Source of the DNA: Bolinopsis microptera | Taxonomy: Eukaryota > Ctenophora > Tentaculata > Lobata > Bolinopsidae | Assembly (NCBI RefSeq): GCF_026151205.1 | Contig: NC_087081.1 | Span: 3,477,246-3,541,245, forward strand | DNA length: 64,000 nt | Direction of reading: 5' to 3' | Shown here: piece after piece, positions 44,161 through 53,845 of the stretch | Numbering within the stretch: position 1 is the stretch's first letter | Layout: the number at the start of each line of letters is the position of its first letter | Notes under the pieces: model-generated | What the model saw: only the letters and a program-made list of their open reading frames with translations | What the model was told of the DNA's origin: nothing | The model's database searches: none | Translations under genes and position numbers: made by a program

Positions 44161-45190
44161 TATCATCTCTTTTTGATTATTTGATTATAATGTCAGGGTA
44201 CTTTATAAAGTCGAAATATAAACTGATATCTTTATTAATAAGGAGGAAGTTTCAACGATTTCGAAATTTTTCCTTTAAAAACATTTTCTTGTGTTTAGGT
44301 AAGCATATCGGTCGATCACTGACTGAATATGCCACTTAATACTCATTCAAGTTGGCATTAAATTCATATATAATGACATTAAACTGTCGTGGCAAAGCAG
44401 AATTTGTTGGAAATCACGAATCAGCAAAATTCTCACCTTTCGCACATGCAAACTTTGAGCGGACGTTGCGTGCGCATCCAATATTGAAATGCCGTAAATT
44501 TTTGCATGTCCTTGTTTTATATATAGTTTGATAAGCATGCAAAGTTTCAAAGTATTTCAAGAAGAACTGTAATCACAACGGCACTCTAAAGTTGACAGAA
44601 AATGACGAAAACAGCAATTTTCAGTGATTTTAGCGATTTTCTATCAATTTGGGCGTGTCCCCACGTGTGCAATTTTTCGATTTTCAAACTAGCCTAATGC
44701 ACAATTTATACCTATAGGAAGCAGAACTGAGCTCCACAACCCAAGGCATGGCCCAACACCAGAGAATACTAAATCGCAAAATTGACGTTTTCATAAAATA
44801 ATTCTTCAAAAAAACACAAACTTCAATGACGAATATCTTTATGAAGGAACAAGCTAGAAAAACTTTCCTGTAGATTTTCAGAATGCTTGAACAATTATCT
44901 AAGATAAAAATTCCCTCAGATTTTAAATACGATTACTTTTTAATGGTGTAAAATCATTTTTAAAAGTTATTACTTTGTCAAAAATCAAGTTTTAAAAACG
45001 GTTAACTTGATGACGTCATCAAGGGGTGTTTATGACGTCAAATAATTTGTTTATACAATGTAAACTAAAGTGTAAACAATTATTTTCAAGACCTGTGGTC
45101 GGAAATGGCTGTATCTTTTATACTTTTGAATCTATGGACAATTAAATACGGGCTACAATTGACTGGCAAAGCGTCTATCCCTGAATATAT
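44161..45190. repeat. Unit A, copy 2 (partial, direct)
   Basis: Matches 42107-43135 in the same direction with few differences, then breaks at an AT-rich point ('gaatatatatatagatagatatc') and runs into a reversed copy of A. Confidence 0.75.
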
Positions 45191-45559
45191 ATATAGATAG
45201 ATATCACGACAATCTGTCGTAAAACAGGGGTTCTAGAAAACCCACTTCCCGATGCTCCTGAAACCTGAAACTTTTTTTGCAGTCGATTTGGTCAACGTCT
45301 AGACGCCCTGAAAAATTCACATCTCTAACTCCTTAACTCAATTTTAACATGGTTTTTAAGGCACCTGAATATGGCGATTTTGGGTTTTTTACCGAATTTC
45401 GTATAACAGTGCTGGCGAGTATTTTATGCAAATTTCTTAAAAATCTCAACATAACTATTTTTTATTCCTGTCATCTTTGACATCAAATTAGAATGTTTTG
45501 AACTAAAAATAAATCTGCTGAACGACTTCTGATGAGTCTTAATGCCTGAAAAACTCCTG

Positions 45560-45592
45560 CCGGAGGCGGCGGCCTTCGGCCGCCGCCTCCGG
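45560..45592. repeat. GC hairpin expansion
   Basis: CCGGAGGCGGCGGCC, a three-base loop, and the exact complement: a 15-bp all-GC stem in an AT-rich setting. In unit A copy 1 the same place (about 43265-43285) has only 'cactccggcaggag', so the hairpin arose after duplication or was lost elsewhere. Confidence 0.85.
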
Positions 45593-46267
45593 CCGGAGTG
45601 CACGCTTCTCGTGCACTAAAGAGGCTTCCAATGTGTACCAAAGGGGGTATAATAGTAAAGGGGGTACAATAGTAAAGGGGTACATAGTATACCCCAAATA
45701 AAGACACCGCTCGTGCTTGCCAGCACTGTGATATATTCAGGGATAGACGCTTTGCCAGTCAATTGTAGCCTGTTTTTAGGTGTCCATAGATTCAAAAGTA
45801 TAAAAGATACAGCCATTTCCGACCACAGGTCTTGCAAATAATTGTTTATACTTTAGTTTACATTGTATAAACAAATTATTTGACGTCATTAACACCCCTT
45901 GATGACGTCATCAAGTTAACCGTTTTTAAAACTTGATTTTTGACAAAGTAATAACTTTTAAAATTAATTTTAAACCATTAAGAAGTAATTTTATTCAAAA
46001 TCTGAGGAAAAATTTACCTTAGATAATTGTTCAAGCATTCTGAAAATCTACCGGAAAGTTTTTCTAGCTTGCTCCTTCATAAAGATATTCGTCATTGAAG
46101 TTTGTGCTTTTTTGAAGAATTATATAAAACAATTACATGCAAAAATTTACGGCGATTCAATATTGGATGCGCACTCAACGTCTGCTCAAAGTTTGCACGT
46201 GCGAAAGGTGAGAATTTTGCTCATTCGTGATTTCCAACAAATTCTGCTTTGCCACGACAGTTTAATG

Positions 46268-46444
46268 CATAGTTGGTTCGTGCGCACTGAACGTACTTTT
46301 AAAACATAACGCACTTAACGTACGAAAAAAACGTAAAACGGTGAATTCACCGGTAAATGTACTTAACTGCACTTTAAACGCACGAAATAATTCAAACGCA
46401 CTTTACGTACTTTTCCCGAAAAATTGACGCACGAACCAACTATG
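46268..46444. mobile_element. 177-bp MITE with 8-bp TSD GTTTAATG (hAT-like)
   Basis: Perfect 17-bp ends CATAGTTGGTTCGTGCG and complement. GTTTAATG precedes (46260-46267) and follows (46445-46452). The empty site is visible twice in the window: unit A copies 1 and 2 have a single 'cattaaac' at the corresponding place (about 42324 and 44377). This proves a transposition event. Confidence 0.93.
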
Positions 46445-46660
46445 GTTTAATGTCATTATATATGAATTTAATGCCAACTTGAATGAGTATTAAGTGGCAT
46501 ATTCAGTCAGTGATCGACCGATATGCTTACCTAAACACAAGAAAATGTTTTTAAAGGAAAAATTTCGAAATCGTTGAAACTTCCTCCTTATTAATGAAGA
46601 TATCAGTTTATATCTCGACTTTATAAAGTACCCTGACATTATAATCAAAAAGAAATGATA

Positions 46661-47029
46661 TTTGACCAAAACCCATAATCATGGGTAGAGTGGACCGCTG
46701 TCAGTGTCTCTCTTTCCCAAACAAAAGGAAATGATATTACTTTGATTGACCGTTCTCAAATGCAAAATGATACCGAGAATGAAATCGGTCGCTCGCTTTT
46801 CCCATTCATTTACAATTGTAATAGATTAAGAAGAACTAGCCAAAGGCAGCTGTACTCGGCAATGAAGATTCAATAAACTTCAGCTTGTTCAATAAGTAAT
46901 AACTACCACCCTTGTCCCTTACCCCGAAATACTAGGTATCGACCCGAACGCAACCCAAAGAGATTTTTACAGCATCTGATTGATGTAATCAATCGAAACT
47001 TAATTATACAATTCGTAAGTGTGTAGACT
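46661..47029. mobile_element. MITE family M, copy 3 (truncated)
   Basis: Begins like copies 1 and 2 and breaks off after 'cattaattatacaattcgtaag'-type sequence near 47029, lacking most of its second half. Confidence 0.75.
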
Positions 47030-47050
47030 AAAGAACACATCCCGCTAGAA

Positions 47051-47368
47051 GTGAGTAAACTGTGCCACTATTTCATGGTCCACGGTGGATTGATTACTGG
47101 AGCAGTTGAAGATGCAAAGCCAAGACGTTCCCCAATACCAAGCGGTGGGCAGGAAATTAAGCTCCGGCTGACCTTCAGAGCAGTAGCCCCATTAGCGGAC
47201 AAAATGAAAGTCTTGTTAAGACAACAATACAACTTCGAATTTGACGGTCAGCAGCTCAGGGGGATATCAATAATGATAATGGCGGGGACATTAGCGATAA
47301 TGAGAATGAGAATACGCTTTAATGAAGATTTGACTTATTATTGCTTAGATTTATTTTCCTTTAAATAG
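47051..47368 (+). CDS. Unidentified 105-codon ORF or exon fragment
   Basis: MSKLCHYFMVHGGLITGAVE, then PRRSPIPSGGQEIKLRLTFR and APLADKMKVLLRQQYNFEFD, and a less convincing tail. The middle has protein-like composition with alternating charged and hydrophobic residues. I do not recognise the family. It could be part of an old gene or transposon exon; the last 30 codons look random. It lies between a cut MITE and AT-rich DNA, with no clear splice sites. Confidence 0.3.
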   Translation: MSKLCHYFMVHGGLITGAVEDAKPRRSPIPSGGQEIKLRLTFRAVAPLADKMKVLLRQQYNFEFDGQQLRGISIMIMAGTLAIMRMRIRFNEDLTYYCLDLFSFK

Positions 47369-47684
47369 ACGTGTCTTTTTTTCTATTTCTGAGTAATATC
47401 AATAACCGTAAATTGAAATAACTTCTGGGAACTTCTTTAACAAGTAACAAAAACAGAAATTTCGGTTGAAAATTTGTTGACCTCTGAAAAAAACTTGAAA
47501 GGTCGGCCACCGGTAAATACATGACCGGGATAATTTGGCGGGTTTTGGGAAAGTCCGCCATATTTTTCCCGGTCATTAATTTTCCCAGTCATAAATTAAC
47601 CCGCTATAATATAACCGAGTAAGGTAGCTAGAATTAAGAGTAAAATGTCAAGTTTGTTGGTCTTAGCACTAACCCGGAGGGGTT
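47369..47684. other. Unassigned stretch
   Basis: No ORF. Contains 'ttttcccggtcattaattttcccagtcataaat' (47567-47600) and the complement of the 40939 word at 47668-47688. Confidence 0.35.
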
Positions 47685-47685
47685 T

Positions 47686-47868
47686 ATAACACATAACACC
47701 GGCACGCTTAAGTTATATTAAAATAACCCCTCGTGCTAAAGCACGTCGGGTTATCTTTATAATAATCCCTCGTGCTTCGCACTCGAAATTATTATAACTT
47801 TTTTCCGCGCGTCGCGGAAAAAATTGAAATATAATCCCTGCGCATGCCGGGGTTATGTGTGTTATGAA
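47686..47868. repeat. Palindromic hairpin-rich element, about 180 bp
   Basis: Outer words TTATAACACATAACACCGG and CCGGGGTTATGTGTGTTATG face each other. Between them sit three small hairpins: CGTGCTAAAGCACG, CGTGCTTCGCACTCG and CCGCGCGTCGCGG. It looks like a MITE. Confidence 0.55.
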
Positions 47869-47889
47869 CTATACGTTGTTGAGTGCCAT

Positions 47890-48205
47890 AATTTTGTTGA
47901 CTTTTTCCGCCATGCAAGTGACCCTCGAAAACATCTTACATCATATACTAGTAGAGTTTTCTGTGCCTCCGGCAGACCAAGGAGGACCTTTCTGTCGTTA
48001 ACTTACGGCACAATAAAGTTCTCATAGTTGTCATATTCTGGACAAAAAGTTCGATGTGGAAAAATTTTTGAAAAAAATTCAACGGACTTTAACTTGGACG
48101 GACCTTAAATGAACGGACTTTATTTGAACGGACATTAAAATGAACGTTTAGGCCTCCAGCGTTCAATTAATGTCCGTCCAAATAAGGTCCGATAAGGTAT
48201 TTGAT
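47890..48205. repeat. CGGAC-motif element, copy 5
   Basis: Homologous to 8550-8812, with better-preserved subterminal words (GGACTTTA, GAACGGACATTAA, CAATTAATGTCCGTCC). It ends about 115 bases before the start codon of the gene at 48322, so it may supply part of that gene's upstream region. Confidence 0.65.
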
Positions 48206-48321
48206 TGCAAATTCTTTTCTATGATTCACTCTTATCTTCTTATGATACAATTTTAACCAGAATTATTTTAATTTTTTTCTGAAATTGACTCAATATTGTA
48301 GATTTTGGCAAAGAAGTTGAG

Positions 48322-50887
48322 ATGATCTATCCAATAGCAGTAATTCTTATTGTCGCATCACTCGACACAGTGAAATCAGGTAACAAATTTTACTCAGTAT
48401 CTAAGGCCCTGAGTCTTAACTTGAGTTTCTTGGTCTCTGATTTAAAACAGATTCAAACAATTGTATAATTGTGTACTCGCACGTACTTTTGTCTTTTAAA
48501 GAGTTCTGACGGTGAGTAGTCTGTTCCATGAGTCCCTACCTAAATCAACTAAACAGATTAATTTTTACAGAGATACAATGGAAAACAGTCGAACTAAATG
48601 ATGCATATGAGGGGTCACAACAGCAATCAGGAATTCCTCACAGTTTCGAGAGAACTGCAATACAGTTCAAAACTGACAATAACGACGACGACGCATCTCA
48701 GTCACTCGACGTGGATTTCTTTGTGGAAAAAGAAAGGCAAGGGGGGTTAACCGTGAACTTTCCTTCAGCTGGTAGTGGTAGTGGACCAGATAATTACTTG
48801 ATAAAACATTGCAAGAACAAAGAGAGCACATTTCCCGAGAACATGCCGACTGAAGCTGAGAAATTGTGGAGTATTTTTGCGACCACAGGAGCAAATCCGT
48901 CTTTTAAAGTCCAGGTCAACGGAGTGGAAGTGATCAACGTACTCCTCACAGACGATACATGTGATTACCCAAACTGGAGAAATTTCTGGACACAAGAGAT
49001 TGGACTACTGAGATTTAACTCATGGCAGAGCGTGTTTGTCGGTTACCATCTAGGTAGATATTGTAAATTTGGTATTATAGGTACCTATAAAGGTGTGGGG
49101 TAGGTGTGGGATTGGGGTGGGGGTGGAGGAGTGGGGTGGGGTGGTTGTGGACTAGGGTGGTGTGGGGTGGTGGTGGAGGAGTGGGGTGGGGTGGGGGTGG
49201 TGGGGTGGTGTGGGAGTGAAGCTTAAGAACTACCAGTAATATAGGGTCTCCTTTTCATAGCAATATCCCGATTTATTGTAATTGCTTAATTGAGCAATTT
49301 GTATGCCAAGCAAGCCTGAATTTTCAAGGAAATAAGGCAAATAAAAATGTTGACTTGTTTGGACGTTTATCTTTAAGGCCTCTGATCCGTAGAGCAGAAC
49401 CAAACTGCTTGGTTGGCCAAACTAGGAGCAGACAAATTATAGGACAGTGTCAACCGTGTCAGTCTTTATGCCAGTGTTGCTTTGTAATTCTGGAACAATG
49501 ACAAGGCTACTTGCAGCGGAACATTTTTGCGATATAATAGCTATTCTTGCAGAATTTGGTTTACTGCAATTTAATAAGTCTACTACATTGCTATATAATT
49601 CTATAAGAATGTGAGGTTAAATTGAATAATGATTCAATCCAGCCCTGGAGAACATAGGAATTTGTAAAGTCATCTACCAAACTGTTTGATTTACTCTCAT
49701 CCCACTGTGTGCAAGTAACAGTCACTGGCAGTGAGGTGAGCTATAAAATGAGAATATTACAAATCAAGTCATTTCTAATCATGAACGGGATTGAATACTA
49801 TACATGTATACTATGAAGTATGATTATATACTAGATCATGGCTATCATATAAGTACAGGGTCTGGGTATACATAGTAAAATAGTACATACCATATGCTAT
49901 AATGAAGGTTTTTGTTCTCAATCGAGTTTGGGTTGGTTCGGTTTTAGAATTTATACCGTTTCATATTACTTTTCCGCATATATTTTTATGCTTTAACATA
50001 TTATGTTAAACCATTACAAATTCCAAATTTTCAGATTCATGCTATTGGGGCCATTACTTGGATGCTGATGCTGATTGTCAAGAGTGTCCTGCAGATCATT
50101 GGAGTGCAGACGCCGGCGATACTGCCTGCACACCTTGTCCAGTAGGAACTCACGTGGGCGTAGGATTGGGATTAGCTGAAAGTGACTGCACAGAGAGTAA
50201 GTTCATTTTAGTTATCCGGGTTTCATTCCCTCGTTGTTCTGAAAATCCGGATTGGAGTATATATATTAATGAGTCGCATGGTTACAATGTATTCTGTGTA
50301 AAATTATATTTATCCCGGTTCATGCAAAAAGTAAAAATGCTCTTATTAGGGAAAAGGAGTTCACACTTCACTCGACGCTTCAATGTAACTACACCGTTTT
50401 CATGATCTCAAATTATTTGTTATATAGTAGTGTTGAAAGTATTGTTGTGTTACACAATGAAGCAAATGACAAATGAAATGTTCGTACTGTAGAAAGTTGT
50501 GCATCACACTGTCAGCTGCGAGTTAAGCGACCTAAGCCGTTTAATTTAGCTTATTGTTATACTCTGCTCCATGCATGACCTTATAGTTGTAGTTATAGCT
50601 CAGATGTTTTTAAACATTTTAGCTCCAATTGCAATATTAGCTGTTATTGCCTGCGTTATATTTTACTGAATTTAGTAAATTATTTACTTGCAGACGGAGA
50701 CGAGACAGATGGAGACGAGACAGACGGAGACGAGACAGATGGAGACGAGACAGACGGAGACGAGACAGACGGGGACGAGACAGACGGAGACGAGACTGAC
50801 TCTGAACACAACTACTCTCAATCAGTTGCCCACAAATTGAGCGTTCTTCTTGTCGTTCTCCTGTTTGCTTCGAACATGAACATCTAA
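48322..50887 (+). CDS. Secreted protein gene, four exons, cysteine-rich and GDETD repeats
   Basis: Exon 1, 48322-48379: MIYPIAVILIVASLDTVKS, a signal peptide. Exon 2, 48571 to about 49053: starts EIQWKTVELNDAYEG, contains LWSIFATTGANPSFKVQVNG and VEVINVLLTDDTCDY; it is beta-rich and resembles a repeated extracellular domain I recall only loosely from marine invertebrates. Exon 3, 50035-50196: SCYWGHYLDADADCQEC, ACTPCPVGTHVG, the six-cysteine pattern of ephrin-receptor-like GCC2/GCC3 domains. Exon 4, 50694-50887: seven GDETD units, a short spacer and a hydrophobic end (SVLLVVLLFASNMNI), possibly a GPI signal. All introns are GT-AG and phase 1, favouring exon shuffling. The exon 2 donor is ambiguous (after 49041, 49053, 49062 or 49080; all keep frame). 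With 49053 the protein has 298 residues. Function unknown; secretion or surface display inferred. Confidence 0.72.
49085..49217 (+). repeat. G-rich GGGGTGG minisatellite in intron 2
   Basis: About 130 bases of GGGGT/GGGTGGTG words on the coding strand, directly after the exon 2 donor. Many runs of four or more G could form G-quadruplexes in DNA or in the pre-mRNA. Confidence 0.85.
49218..50034 (+). other. Rest of intron 2
   Basis: AT-rich, no additional exon recognised. Ends with the pyrimidine-rich acceptor ttccaaattttcag. Confidence 0.5.
50696..50800 (+). repeat. 15-bp coding minisatellite (GDETD x7)
   Basis: Seven in-frame copies of GGAGACGAGACAGAC/T. The paralogous exon at 15-112 has only one unit, so copy number has changed between paralogues and is likely to vary between individuals. 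Confidence 0.9.
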
Positions 50888-51314
50888 ACTTGTTGCGGAC
50901 TGCAGGGATGGTTGAACAATAATGCATGACGTTAGAAAAATATGAACTAAAACTTTTAAGCACGCGATATGAATATTTCATATATATATATATATCTATC
51001 CATAAATTAGAACGGCCGACCAGGTTGATTTTAAATTTAAAACCCCGCCACCAATTACGTCCGATTTCTGATAGCTTTTTCTATTTTAGATGCCCAATTT
51101 GATTCAAAATTATCGACAAGTAATTTACGTTAACACGCTTGTCAAAATCACTTTCACAATTGCAAATCATAATGTTGTTCTATATACAATATTGTTTTTT
51201 TTTGCGCCACAAATTGTTTTCTCTATGAATCAGTATAAATAATAAAAATCAGTAGCAGGAGCGATTAAAATATTTTTCTTACGTGCCATTTATATTGCCA
51301 ATCGAAACTCTCCC

Positions 51315-51971
51315 ATGGCAGAAGAAGGAGAAAGTCCGCCTCCTAGCTCCTTGGATAGTGTTCTGCTACATGCAGTTCTGGTTCTCTTCTCCCTCCTAGA
51401 AGATGCAACTGTTAACGACCTCAAGATGTTCACCTCTCTACAGAGGTTTAGCAAAGTTCCTGGAAGACTTTCGAAGAAAATCGTGAAGAAGACGAGCGAA
51501 ATCATCCAGCGACACACCTGGTACCTATCAGAAGAGTTGATTCCCATTGCACTCTTCTCAGATAAAGTCCCGGACGAGAAGAAAGAAGTCCTTGCCGCTA
51601 AGATAGGAAAACTACCGTCCCGATCTTTACCTATCCAGAAACCGAAGCTGCCCACTATCAATGAGAAGTCTTGCCTTGGTGACTTCGTGGGACCCCGCTC
51701 CATCCTCATCTTCCAGCTACTTGGGGAGTCTCACACCTTCCTATCAAAAGATGAGTGGTGGCTTCTACCTCAATACGACGACATGAAGCGGGGTCTCCGG
51801 AATCTTGTCCCCCTGAACGACTCCTGCGAGCGGGCTCTAGCGCTAGCCACTCGACTCAACGGGGCAATCACAAGGGACGAGGACTCGTGGCAGGAGCTGG
51901 TGAGGGTGGTGGCTTCGCATCACGAGAAGTTCCCTTTGAAGACCAAAGAAGATCTGAAGAAGTTTTTGTAG
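51315..51971 (+). CDS. Intronless 218-aa protein, uncharacterised invertebrate family
   Basis: The ATG at 51315 (cccATGg, good Kozak context) opens 218 codons without interruption; AATAAA follows at about 52035. The protein reads IIQRHTWYLSEELIPIALFS and VPLNDSCERALALATRLNGA, then SWQELVRVVASHHEKFPLKT. From memory this resembles the C-terminal part of uncharacterised proteins found in many invertebrates ('rHLWYLt.el..lALF', 'vND.aERgv.l', 'll..V..hr..fP'), possibly of transposon origin; this could not be checked. The N-terminus looks shortened compared with that pattern. It lies in sequence missing from the other duplication copy, so it is either an insertion (retrocopy or transposon) or an ancestral stretch lost from copy 1. 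Codon use is more GC-rich than the surroundings. Confidence 0.6.
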   Translation: MAEEGESPPPSSLDSVLLHAVLVLFSLLEDATVNDLKMFTSLQRFSKVPGRLSKKIVKKTSEIIQRHTWYLSEELIPIALFSDKVPDEKKEVLAAKIGKLPSRSLPIQKPKLPTINEKSCLGDFVGPRSILIFQLLGESHTFLSKDEWWLLPQYDDMKRGLRNLVPLNDSCERALALATRLNGAITRDEDSWQELVRVVASHHEKFPLKTKEDLKKFL

Positions 51972-52059
51972 TTTCAATAGATGTTTTTAAGTAGTATTAC
52001 AATTATGTATGATTTAATTTTCATAACTTTTAACAATAAAATTAATGTACAAATTTGTT

Positions 52060-52420
52060 AAAAAAATATGGGTGTGGCACATAGGGCGTGGTCACAGGAA
52101 TTTTGAACCATGTAAAAACGAAATGCTTGGGTCACATTTATATTCGAGTAGAAAGTCTCAAAGCTCTAAATCAATCCAATCATTTAAAAATCTGCGATTT
52201 TCGTATTTTTATGTGTATAAGAAATAGGGGCGTGGTCCACGGCCAGGGCGAGGTCACAGAGTCTTGAAAATATGTTTAAACGAAATGCCATCATCACATT
52301 TATATTAGAGTAGAAAGTCTCAAAGCACAGAAATGACGCTATCATGTTAAAAAATGCGATTTTCCCTATTTTACCTGTATAAGAAACGCTATAAAAATGG
52401 GCGTGGCCCATGACGACATT
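52060..52420. repeat. Degenerate two-copy tandem repeat, about 165 bp
   Basis: Each unit has '(g)ggcgtgg(t/c)c', 'tttaaacgaaatgc', 'cacatttatatt(c/a)gagtagaaagtctcaaagc' and 'tgcgattttc...tgtataagaaa'. No coding function. Confidence 0.7.
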
Positions 52421-53069
52421 ATCCGAAACACTAGAGTCAAAAAATTTTTTTTGTTGTTCCTGACCCTATAGAGCAACTAATAAGATAGGGTCTCTAATTA
52501 TTTGAACAACTTTTGGTAAAATGAACCGGTCTAATAACAAAACACCTAAATCTCTACTTCAATCTTCAATGGCAATTCTCGTAATAACTGCAAGATAGTT
52601 TAATTACATAACTGCAGCGTCCAGAAAAAGAATAGCATCCCGTTTTTGTTAGACCCAAAAGTCGGTTCTAGAAAAGGCCGACGATTGGTATTATCTCACA
52701 GTGTTAGTCATCACATCTTACATAATTTATATAAAGGCTCTATCTAATCAAGACATGATTAGAATCTGACTACACTTGGTTAGCTTTAGTAAGCATACTT
52801 ACGGCCGAAGCCGACAACTTGTAGTCAGAGTGGAAGAGTGGTGACGTAACATAATGTCACAAGGTTCGGTAGGTAAGTCCCCACCAAATATAGCATAGGT
52901 GACACTTTATCTCAAAGAGAGCTCCAGAGTTAGATTAATTTCAATCTCAATTTTTTTTCTGCCCTTCAAGGTATCTATCGAGAATGACTCGGACCGAAAA
53001 TTGTCCAGGTCAAAACATTTTAAAGTTGTTCTGGAAACCACTTTTTTCCACGTTTCATGCTATTGCTAC

Positions 53070-53311
53070 TATACACAGGAGGAGCAAAGTGCAAAGAAAC
53101 TGCTACAAACTGCTACTAACTGCTGCAATCGCGCCCACGCATTCGCGTGCGTTTGCAGCAGTTAGTAGCAGTTTGTAACAGTCAGTGCCAGTTTGTAGCA
53201 GTTAGTGCCAGTTAGTAGCAGTTTGTGGCAGTTAGTGCCAGTTTGTAGCAGTTAGTAGCAGTTTGTAGCAGTTTGTGGTAGTTTCTTTGCACTTTGCTCC
53301 TCCTGTGTATA
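53070..53311. mobile_element. 242-bp MITE with TSD GCTAC and internal minisatellite
   Basis: Ends TATACACAGGAGGAGCAAAG and complement; the inverted match runs for more than 40 bases (GTGCAAAGAAACTGCTACAA...). GCTAC flanks at 53065-53069 and 53312-53316. Most of the inside is a CAGTTWGTAGCAGTTTGTRGCA-like repeat with unit about 20 bases. Confidence 0.85.
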
Positions 53312-53845
53312 GCTACCGGCCTGATCATTATGAGACGAAATTCGGTCTTCTGAAGTCCGTACCTTATACATTCGGAAGGCTCATGTTGATGTAGTCGTGA
53401 TTGGTTCCATATACTTATATAAACAACATGATATTTGGCCCTTGGATTTAAAGGAGAATGCGCAATTTGTCGAATGTCGCGGAGGACTGAAAAAATTACG
53501 ATTTTTTCGCGAGGATCTGAGAAAATCGCGATTTGTCGCGGCGCGGCAAACGTCAAAAATCACGATTTGTCGCGGAGAATAAGAAAAATCGTGAATCCGC
53601 ACGTGCCGAAATTCACTTATGACCTTGCACGACCCTGACAACTTATAAAAAGTAGTAGCTGAGAAAGCAGAGTTCAAAGCAGAATTGAAGCGGAAAGCTG
53701 CCGACCAATCTCATTAAACTATATTTAAAAAATAAGTATAAAGAATAAGGAAAAGTATCGGGAATGAAGCCAATACCAGAAGTGAAACCCCACCAAAGAA
53801 TAATTGATCCTTAGGTAGACCTGGTGAAATAAAGTAAGGATGTCG
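53312..53845. other. Unassigned stretch with repeated ATCGCGATTTGTCGCG words
   Basis: Between 53460 and 53600 the words AAAATCGCGATTTGTCGCGG and variants recur in direct and inverted order. No credible ORF. Confidence 0.45.

Larger units (their letters stand above)
45191..46660. repeat. Unit A, copy 3 (reversed)
   Basis: Reverse complement of 42107-43640. Together with copy 2 it forms a large palindrome centred near 45195. It contains a GC hairpin expansion (45560-45592) and a MITE insertion (46268-46444), both absent from the other copies. Confidence 0.75.
50888..52926. repeat. Segmental duplication, copy 2 (3' flank)
   Basis: Matches 113-928, interrupted by about 1.25 kb (about 51305-52550) that carries the ORF at 51315-51971 and a tandem repeat. 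The match ends at 52926 ('aaagagagctcca'). Confidence 0.8.

Noticed and set aside
42316..44550. Repeated 60-67 codon ORF (MKLCMLIKLYIKQ...) in unit A copies
   Set aside because: The unit is a duplicated non-coding repeat; the frame is short, has stops around it and no conserved domain.
53100..53165. Cysteine/threonine-rich short ORFs near the GTAGCAGTT repeats
   Set aside because: Caused by the minisatellite inside the MITE.
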